DNA from: Bacteroidetes bacterium UBA7688
Lineage (GTDB): Bacteria > Bacteroidota > Bacteroidia > Chitinophagales > Chitinophagaceae
Reading direction: 5' to 3'
Length of the DNA stretch: 11,642 nucleotides
Assembly (NCBI GenBank): GCA_002482815.1
Contig: DLGS01000138.1
Location: 1 to 11,642, forward strand
Below, piece after piece: positions 1-5,026 of the stretch; positions within the stretch are counted from its first letter, which is position 1, and every line of letters begins with the position of its first letter. The notes beneath the pieces are model-generated. The model made no database searches. It was not told the DNA's origin and was given only the letters and a program-made list of their open reading frames with translations. The position numbers and the translations under genes are program-made.

Positions 1-238
1 AACCATCTTTATCCGGATCCGAAACAAATCCTAAAGTAACACCACAACCCTGGGTTACATTATTATGATAACCGGTAGGTACATAACAAGCACCAAATGC
101 ACCTGTACCAGCAACACCTACTTCAACATAATCACCACGAATGTAAGCATCACCAGAAGCCACAATTTGAGCTGAGGCACTTAATGCTACAAGCGAGAGT
201 GAACTTGCCAGTAATAATTTAGAGAAAATGTTTTTCAT
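1..238 (-). CDS. Exported protein, N-terminal part (gene continues beyond window start)
   Basis: The minus strand is open from an ATG at 238 to the window edge, giving 79 codons with no stop. The protein begins with a classic signal peptide: MKN, a hydrophobic run rich in Leu, Ala and Ser, and a likely cleavage after SASA. The mature start reads roughly GDAYIRGDYVEVGVAG and later contains GCGVTLGFVSDPDKDG, a Gly- and Asp-rich stretch typical of large secreted proteins of Bacteroidota, although I cannot name the family. Export into the periplasm is seen directly. T9SS secretion to the surface is only an inference from the phylum and neighbours, because the C-terminus is outside the window. The gene starts 48 bases after the stop of the small exported protein upstream, so the two may be co-transcribed. 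No Shine-Dalgarno site precedes the ATG, which is usual for this phylum. Confidence 0.8.
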   Translation of the reverse strand, partial: MKNIFSKLLLASSLSLVALSASAQIVASGDAYIRGDYVEVGVAGTGAFGACYVPTGYHNNVTQGCGVTLGFVSDPDKDG

Positions 239-286
239 CTTTTGAAATTTTAGGAGGTAAAGTTTATAATCTTATGATGAGAAGGA

Positions 287-706
287 TTATTGCTTATTGA
301 AATTAAATTGAAAAATACTTTTAGGATCTTTATCCATGAAAATTTTCACAGTGTATACTCCGGAATTAAGAGAAGCTATATTCCAGTTTACATTATACAA
401 ATATACTTTTGTCTCGGGAGTCCAGGTCATAACGGTTTTACCTGCTGCATCGGTGATGATGGCAGAAAATGGCATTGGATCTGGAGTATGCAACATAAAA
501 TGCGCAGTTGAAGTAAGCACTTTTGGTGTTAATGCATAATTGACATTAAGATTTTCTTTGGCGCTTAGTGCATACTGAAAATTGCCAGCTATACCATCAA
601 AGTTTTTGATTGCATCTGCATTCTGAGCAGATATAGTACCGCTTTGAGCGAATGATGTAGTGGCTAATCCAAGAGCCATTGTAAAAATAAAAAGTAGCTT
701 TTTCAT
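287..706 (-). CDS. Small exported protein resembling a stand-alone T9SS tail domain
   Basis: The protein has 139 residues with a signal peptide (residues 1-20, MKKLLFIFTMALGLATTSFA, cleavage before Gln). The second half has the strand pattern of a Por_Secre_tail beta-sandwich: FSAIITDAAGKTVMTW (a 'V.I.D..GK.V' strand pair), then WNIASLNSGVYTVKIF (the 'i.L.sGvY.vki' strand), and a short basic end. The usual PNP motif that opens a type A sorting domain is not visible, and almost no cargo domain precedes it. The family has no name I recognise. It could be a small secreted or periplasmic protein with this fold, a cargo-less T9SS substrate, or a structural surface protein. The tail resemblance is my reading of the pattern and has not been checked by a profile search. 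It lies upstream of, and in the same direction as, the partial exported gene at the window edge. Confidence 0.75.
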   Translation of the reverse strand: MKKLLFIFTMALGLATTSFAQSGTISAQNADAIKNFDGIAGNFQYALSAKENLNVNYALTPKVLTSTAHFMLHTPDPMPFSAIITDAAGKTVMTWTPETKVYLYNVNWNIASLNSGVYTVKIFMDKDPKSIFQFNFNKQ

Positions 707-820
707 AATATTAGTGATATATTTTGATGTGAATTTACGATTTTAGTTTTAAAACACAAAATTTTAACTTAAAAATATTTTTATACCTGTCTTAGTGTAT
801 TTCTAATATCAACAAGACAC

Positions 821-834
821 ATTTATGCATAAAT
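821..834. repeat. 14-bp perfect palindrome in spacer between kdnB and small exported gene
   Basis: ATTTATGCATAAAT reads the same on both strands. It lies in the 171-base spacer (707-877), 44 bases after the kdnB stop and 115 bases before the ATG of the small exported gene. It could be a dimeric regulator site. Its stem is too AT-rich and its tail too weak to call a terminator. One such palindrome is about what chance gives in 11.6 kb. Confidence 0.35.
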
Positions 835-877
835 AGGTTGGGTAATTAATTTTCAATTAACAATTTAATAACAAAAC

Positions 878-1954
878 TTAAAGCCTTTCAAATAATCTTC
901 TTAATTTTTGACGGTTCATTTTTTCTTCCCAATTTGGCCCTAAAGCATTCTCCCATAATAATTTCATACCAAGTGACACATCAATCATAGTATCAAATTG
1001 CGCATCTGATAAATTTGAGCATACGTCTACCGGAATTTCAATATTATGCTTTTCTGCCATGCGATGAAACTCTGCCACGCCTTTCGGATAATATTCCTCC
1101 AGGTGATTAAAAACAATACAATTCCCAATCCCGTGTTTTGTTCCTAATAAATAAGATAAACCGTAACTGACCGCATGCGCTACCCCAACCTGCGAATAAG
1201 CGATACTCATACCACCCGCATACGACGCCATCATCAGCTGTTCGTCGCTGTTATCATCCCATTCATTTTTATTTAAATAAATGTCCTGGCACATCGCTAA
1301 CGCTTTTTCACCATAAGACTGGCTGAACGTATTCAGGAATGTCCCATCTAAAGATTCTATGCAATGTATGTAGCAATCCATTCCGGTATAAAAGTTCTGA
1401 TTTTTTGGAACACCCTTAATCAATTGAGGATCCAGCACAATCTGATCAAATGGTGTAAAATCAGAATTCATGCCTAATTTTTTTGTCGGGCCTGTTAATA
1501 CACATGTTCTTGATACTTCTGCACCGGTACCGGAAATAGTGGGGATACCTACTTTATATACAGCTTTGTTCTTTACAAGATCATAACCCTGATAATCCTG
1601 GGCCATGCCATCATTGGTCATCATAATACCAACTGCTTTGGCCAGATCCATTACAGATCCGCCACCAATGCCGATCACACCCGAAATCTGACCGAATTTC
1701 TGTTTCAACCCATTTGCTATTTCATCAACGTAAGATGTCTTCGGCTCGTAGGTAACATCTGCAATAATCAATTCATCATTTCCCCGCAAAGGAATTGTTG
1801 CCTTAAATGATTCGTTATTCTCGAAATGATGGTCAAGCAAAAAAACCATCGGCAAACCTTGAACACGTTTCGGAGCAAGGATTTCATCCAGTTGAGCAAA
1901 ACATCCGCGGCCGTACACCACATAATCGACCATCTTAAAATTTCTAAATTTCAT
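878..1954 (-). CDS. kdnB: Iron-type alcohol dehydrogenase, likely Kdo 8-oxidase KdnB
   Basis: This 358-residue protein belongs to the group III iron-containing alcohol dehydrogenases. Visible are the nucleotide-binding GGGS (97-100), the GIPTISGTGAEVSRT segment (136-150) and the four expected metal ligands: Asp193 and His197 in MDCYIHCIES, His260 in VAHAVSYG, and His274 in KHGIGN. From memory, the opening residues (MKFRNFK), the MDCYIHC(I/V)ES block and the AYSQVG.xHAVSYGLSYLLG block closely follow Shewanella KdnB. KdnB oxidises the C8 hydroxyl of Kdo to an aldehyde, the first step towards 8-amino-3,8-dideoxy-octulosonate (Kdo8N) in lipopolysaccharide. The position 27 bases after a kdsB-type gene matches that pathway. 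The aminotransferase partner KdnA is absent from the window. Substrate is inferred from family and context; another sugar or alcohol is possible. Confidence 0.85.
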   Translation of the reverse strand: MKFRNFKMVDYVVYGRGCFAQLDEILAPKRVQGLPMVFLLDHHFENNESFKATIPLRGNDELIIADVTYEPKTSYVDEIANGLKQKFGQISGVIGIGGGSVMDLAKAVGIMMTNDGMAQDYQGYDLVKNKAVYKVGIPTISGTGAEVSRTCVLTGPTKKLGMNSDFTPFDQIVLDPQLIKGVPKNQNFYTGMDCYIHCIESLDGTFLNTFSQSYGEKALAMCQDIYLNKNEWDDNSDEQLMMASYAGGMSIAYSQVGVAHAVSYGLSYLLGTKHGIGNCIVFNHLEEYYPKGVAEFHRMAEKHNIEIPVDVCSNLSDAQFDTMIDVSLGMKLLWENALGPNWEEKMNRQKLRRLFERL

Positions 1955-1981
1955 TTTCTGTCTTTTAATATCATAAGTAAA

Positions 1982-2719
1982 TTATACCCAACCGTTGACT
2001 TCCATCAACTGTTCGGCACGTGTAATATCTTCAGGGGTATCAATTTCCACACCCATATAGGTTGTAATCGCCATTTTAATAGGAATACCATATTCCAGAA
2101 ACCGCAGGCATTCTATCTTTTCGGCACTTTCCAAAGGTGTCATTGGCCAGTTGGTAAAATTAATCAACGCCTCTTTCTTAAAAGCGTACACTCCAATATG
2201 TTCATAGTAAGGGATAGTAATCTCCTTATTGCGGGCATATGGAATTACACTGCGGGAGAAAAACAAAGCGCTATTATTTCTATCCAATGCAACTTTCACA
2301 AAATTGGGATCATTAATAAACACCTCTTCTTTTAAAACCTGCACCAGTGAAGCCACCTGAACATGTTTATCCTCATGGAAAAGTTGAAGCAAAGAAGCTA
2401 AAGGCTGCTTCTGAACGAAAGGTTCGTCACCCTGAACATTCACAAAAATATCACCTTCCAAATCCTTCACCACTTCTGCAATTCTGTCTGTACCGCTTTC
2501 AAATTCGGCTTTACTTTTCACCGCAGTGCCGCCACAGGACTCAATTTCAGCAATAATCTCCTCACTATCGCTCACCACAATTACCTGATCAAACAGACCG
2601 GTATTAAGGGTCGATTCATAAGTGCGACGGATAACGGACTTCCCTTTAATAAGAGCAAGCATTTTTCCAGGGAAACGTGTAGCACCCAAGCGTGCCGGAA
2701 TTAGCGCAATACATTTCAT
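1982..2719 (-). CDS. kdsB: CMP-Kdo synthetase (3-deoxy-manno-octulosonate cytidylyltransferase), possibly Kdo8N-type
   Basis: This is a 245-residue cytidylyltransferase, the usual KdsB length. It shows the CTP-binding opening IPARLGATRFPGK (7-19, with Arg10 and Lys19), ESGTDRIAEV (74-83), NVQGDEP (94-100, Asp98 a likely Mg ligand), the FFSRSVIPY segment (153-161), HIGVYAF (174-180) and EIDTPED (225-231, Asp227 a second metal ligand). KdsB activates Kdo as CMP-Kdo in the cytoplasm for transfer to lipid A. The wording differs from enterobacterial KdsB at several motifs (RFPGKML for RLPGKPL, EIDTPED for GVDTPED). With kdnB directly downstream, the enzyme may accept Kdo8N as its Shewanella counterpart does. 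That specificity is an inference. The upstream glycosyltransferase ends 44 bases before the ATG, and a perfect TAnnTTTG element lies in that gap. Confidence 0.9.
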   Translation of the reverse strand: MKCIALIPARLGATRFPGKMLALIKGKSVIRRTYESTLNTGLFDQVIVVSDSEEIIAEIESCGGTAVKSKAEFESGTDRIAEVVKDLEGDIFVNVQGDEPFVQKQPLASLLQLFHEDKHVQVASLVQVLKEEVFINDPNFVKVALDRNNSALFFSRSVIPYARNKEITIPYYEHIGVYAFKKEALINFTNWPMTPLESAEKIECLRFLEYGIPIKMAITTYMGVEIDTPEDITRAEQLMEVNGWV

Positions 2720-2726
2720 AGAATTC

Positions 2727-2734
2727 CAAAAGTA
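2727..2734 (-). promoter_or_regulatory. Bacteroidota -7 promoter element before kdsB
   Basis: On the minus strand this reads TACTTTTG, a full match to TAnnTTTG. Only 7 bases separate it from the kdsB ATG, so transcription from it would give an almost leaderless mRNA. I see no clear TTG -33 partner at the normal distance, so it may be weak or supplementary to read-through from the upstream gene. Confidence 0.5.
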
Positions 2735-2763
2735 AGATGGCAGGCGGATTTATAAAAATGATT

Positions 2764-3813
2764 TTATACAAGACGCATCAACTCTTTTGCCCAGGTTGCT
2801 GAACTACTACCCATTCCAAGCTGGTTGCTGATTTTACTCATTTTAAACAAGTCTGTATTTGAAGATTGTATAAACTTTAATAAACCATCTTTTAAGCTTT
2901 GAACATCTTTCCCATCACATAAAAAACCATTATCAGATAGAAAATGATCGGAAGAACCACATTGTTTGGATAATAACAATGGCAAACCCGCTGCAGAAAA
3001 CTCCTGAACAACTGTGCCCCAGGGCTCGTCGGCGCTGCACAAACAAAACACACCATTTTGTGAGGCAAGTTTTACCAATTGTTGTTGTGGTAAGGAGCCA
3101 GAAGAATGAATACCTGAATGTTGCAACAGAGGACTATTCTCTAATGATCCATTTCCAATAATAGTTAAAACCCAGTCCCCCCTTTCTGCATCAGTTAATG
3201 ACCGAAATGCCAGAAGCAGATTTTTGACTTTATGCTTTTCCAACCTTCCGACATATAAAAAACGCTTTGGAAACGGTTTTATTTCACTTTTCATAAAGTC
3301 CTGGTATGCTTTATCAAAAAGCAGCGTATCCGGCGCATATAAATGGTGTAAAATTTCACTTTCTGCAAACCCCAATCGCAATGCATAAACCTCCTGCCTT
3401 TCCCCGGGAACCCAGGCATGCGTAAATGCGCTTTTGATAATAAAAGGAGAACATAACACCAAAAGCGTTTGCTTCAAAGAGCCCTTCCACTGGGTATCCA
3501 TAGCGCAAATGTTTTTTGTACCATTACGTTTTAATGCCTTACACCAACTCGTATAAATCCGGAACATCCAGCCTGCGCAAACTACTATATCGGGCTTGAA
3601 ACCCTCTATCGTTTTCCAGAAAAAGGTTTCCGGCTCATAATCATAAGTAAAAATACGAAGCCGTGAATCTGGCTGAATGTCAATAAGCCTGTTTTCTTCC
3701 CTTTTTTGGCAATAAATAATAATTTCAACATCAAAATCCAACATTAATGACCTGATACCGGATGCCAAAAATGGTTGTAAATGTGCAGTGAGAAAAAGAA
3801 TACGTGTAGGCAT
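2764..3813 (-). CDS. GT4-type glycosyltransferase (GT-B fold)
   Basis: This 349-residue cytoplasmic protein has the two-domain layout of GT-B enzymes. The C-terminal nucleotide-sugar domain begins near residue 183 with RFLYVGRLEKHKVKNLLLAF, continues with WVLTIIGNGS (214-223), and carries the EX7E pair as Glu263 and Glu271 in DEPWGTVVQEFSAAGLPLL. The N-terminal acceptor domain is divergent, with FKPDIVVCAGWMFR (72-85) its clearest segment. No signal peptide or membrane span is seen. It likely transfers a sugar from a nucleotide donor onto a lipid-linked or lipopolysaccharide core acceptor at the inner membrane face. Donor and acceptor cannot be told from the sequence. It leads the minus-strand arm followed by kdsB and kdnB, and its ATG lies 7 bases from a perfect -7 promoter element. 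Confidence 0.85.
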   Translation of the reverse strand: MPTRILFLTAHLQPFLASGIRSLMLDFDVEIIIYCQKREENRLIDIQPDSRLRIFTYDYEPETFFWKTIEGFKPDIVVCAGWMFRIYTSWCKALKRNGTKNICAMDTQWKGSLKQTLLVLCSPFIIKSAFTHAWVPGERQEVYALRLGFAESEILHHLYAPDTLLFDKAYQDFMKSEIKPFPKRFLYVGRLEKHKVKNLLLAFRSLTDAERGDWVLTIIGNGSLENSPLLQHSGIHSSGSLPQQQLVKLASQNGVFCLCSADEPWGTVVQEFSAAGLPLLLSKQCGSSDHFLSDNGFLCDGKDVQSLKDGLLKFIQSSNTDLFKMSKISNQLGMGSSSATWAKELMRLV

Positions 3814-3820
3814 AATCCGG

Positions 3821-3828
3821 CAAAGATA
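3821..3828 (-). promoter_or_regulatory. Bacteroidota -7 promoter element for the minus-strand glycosyltransferase
   Basis: The minus strand reads TATCTTTG, a full match to TAnnTTTG, ending 7 bases before the ATG at 3813. The expected start of transcription is then only a few bases before the ATG. No good TTG lies 17-21 bases upstream, so the -33 element is poor or absent. Confidence 0.6.
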
Positions 3829-3829
3829 A

Positions 3830-3861
3830 TTGCCTTCTGCTCATAAAATATGATACCTTAG
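3830..3861 (+). promoter_or_regulatory. Candidate promoter for the plus-strand glycosyltransferase-asnB operon
   Basis: A TTG at 3830-3832 (-33 position) is followed after 21 bases by TACCTTAG at 3854-3861, one mismatch from TAnnTTTG. The TTG abuts the -7 element of the divergent gene at 3821-3828, so polymerases at the two promoters would probably exclude each other. The predicted leader to the ATG at 3879 is about 12 bases. Confidence 0.5.
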
Positions 3862-3878
3862 CCGCGTTGAAAAAAGGA

Positions 3879-5024
3879 ATGAAATTTATTATCAATACAA
3901 CAAACCTTCAAAGCGGAGGAGCACTGCAAGTAGCCTTGAGTCTGCTGGAGGAATGGAACATTGATCAGTTTGACAATGAATTCCATGTATTCCTTTCACC
4001 ACAATTAAACTTATTGTTCACCCGCGAAAATTTCGGGGGGAATTTCACCTTTTATACATTCAATAAAAACCCAACCAATTCAATATTCAGTTCGATATCC
4101 TTTTATAAAAAACTAAAAAGGCTTGAAACACAATTGAAGCCTGATGCAGTTTTAACTGTATTTGGACCAGCACTATGGCGTCCAAAATCACCCCATTTAG
4201 TTGGTTTCGCAAATGGTTATTATTTGTTTGACAATTCTGATTTCATCAGGAAAAGAATATTGACGAACATGGTCAGAAAGATAAAATATCATTCAAGGCA
4301 TTACCTTTTGTTCAGCCAATTAAAGAAAGAAGGCGATCATTATTGGGTTGAAACGAATGCAGCAAAAGAAAGGTTATCAGAAACAATAAATAAACCGATT
4401 AATAACATCACTGTAATTGGCAATACTTATGGGAGCAGTTTTAAATACAAACCGGAACATAGAGACAATACCAACAACACGTTTAATCTTCTGTATGTAA
4501 GCGCTTATTATGAACACAAAAATTTCGAAATAATTCCGAAGGTAATTACCATTTTAAAAGAAAGAAATATTGCGTGTTCTTTCATACTAACCTTACCCGA
4601 AGATAAATTCAGTGCGATTTTTGGAGAAATGAGCAACTCGGAATATTTAAAAAATGCAGGGCCAATAAATCCACAAGAAATAATAGAAATTTATCAAAAG
4701 GCCGGGGCGGTTTTTATGCCTTCGATGCTCGAAACATTCTCTGCAAATTATCCTGAAGCAATGAGAATGGAATTGCCCATTATCTGCTCAGACTATGATT
4801 TTTCAAGAAATATTTGTGGGGATGCAGCTTTGTATTTTGATGCAGAAAATCCAACTGAAATTGCACATAAAATAACTGAACTCATTGAAAAAACTGAACT
4901 GCAAAAACAATTGATAGAGGCCGGCAAAAGCAGATTACAAGAACTAGAAACACCGGAATCGAGAGCGGAAAAATTATTGCAGTTATTAAATGAAACGGCA
5001 CAAATGAAAAACGGAAATAAATAA
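3879..5024 (+). CDS. GT4-type glycosyltransferase, first gene of operon with asnB
   Basis: The protein has 381 residues from the ATG at 3879. A longer reading from an in-frame TTG at 3867 adds four residues, but MKFIINTTNLQSGGALQVAL is a typical GT-B start and the promoter element ends at 3861, so I prefer the ATG. The Gly-Gly loop is at 13-14. The C-terminal domain begins with FNLLYVSAYYEHKNFEIIPK (202-221). It has NAGPINPQEIIEIYQKAGAVF (259-279) and the EX7E pair Glu285/Glu293 in SMLETFSANYPEAMRMELPI. Such enzymes transfer sugars from nucleotide donors in O-antigen, capsule and similar surface glycans; the substrate is unknown. The amidotransferase gene starts 2 bases after its stop, so the two are probably translated from one mRNA. 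Its DNA looks more AT-rich than the flanking genes. Confidence 0.85.
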   Translation: MKFIINTTNLQSGGALQVALSLLEEWNIDQFDNEFHVFLSPQLNLLFTRENFGGNFTFYTFNKNPTNSIFSSISFYKKLKRLETQLKPDAVLTVFGPALWRPKSPHLVGFANGYYLFDNSDFIRKRILTNMVRKIKYHSRHYLLFSQLKKEGDHYWVETNAAKERLSETINKPINNITVIGNTYGSSFKYKPEHRDNTNNTFNLLYVSAYYEHKNFEIIPKVITILKERNIACSFILTLPEDKFSAIFGEMSNSEYLKNAGPINPQEIIEIYQKAGAVFMPSMLETFSANYPEAMRMELPIICSDYDFSRNICGDAALYFDAENPTEIAHKITELIEKTELQKQLIEAGKSRLQELETPESRAEKLLQLLNETAQMKNGNK

Positions 5025-5026
5025 GC

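Noticed and set aside
252..258. AGGAGGT, a perfect Shine-Dalgarno-like sequence on the plus strand
   Set aside because: The next ATG (274) is 15-16 bases away and opens a frame of only 8 codons. Genes in this window also do not use such sites.
788..819. Inverted repeat TGTCTT ... AAGACA in the 707-877 spacer
   Set aside because: Six-base arms 20 bases apart are common by chance and no promoter element is clearly associated.
846..860. Stem-loop TTAATT-TTC-AATTAA as terminator of kdnB
   Set aside because: The stem is six A-T pairs only and is not followed by a clear T run on the minus strand, so the support is too thin to call.
1826..2335. 169-codon plus-strand open frame
   Set aside because: It runs antisense to the 3' half of kdsB and the start of kdnB, shows no recognisable domain, and both minus-strand genes are clearly real.
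3867..3878. TTG at 3867 as start of the plus-strand glycosyltransferase
   Set aside because: An ATG four codons later gives the normal GT-B beginning. The TTG lies about where transcription should start, so leaderless use is possible but not needed.
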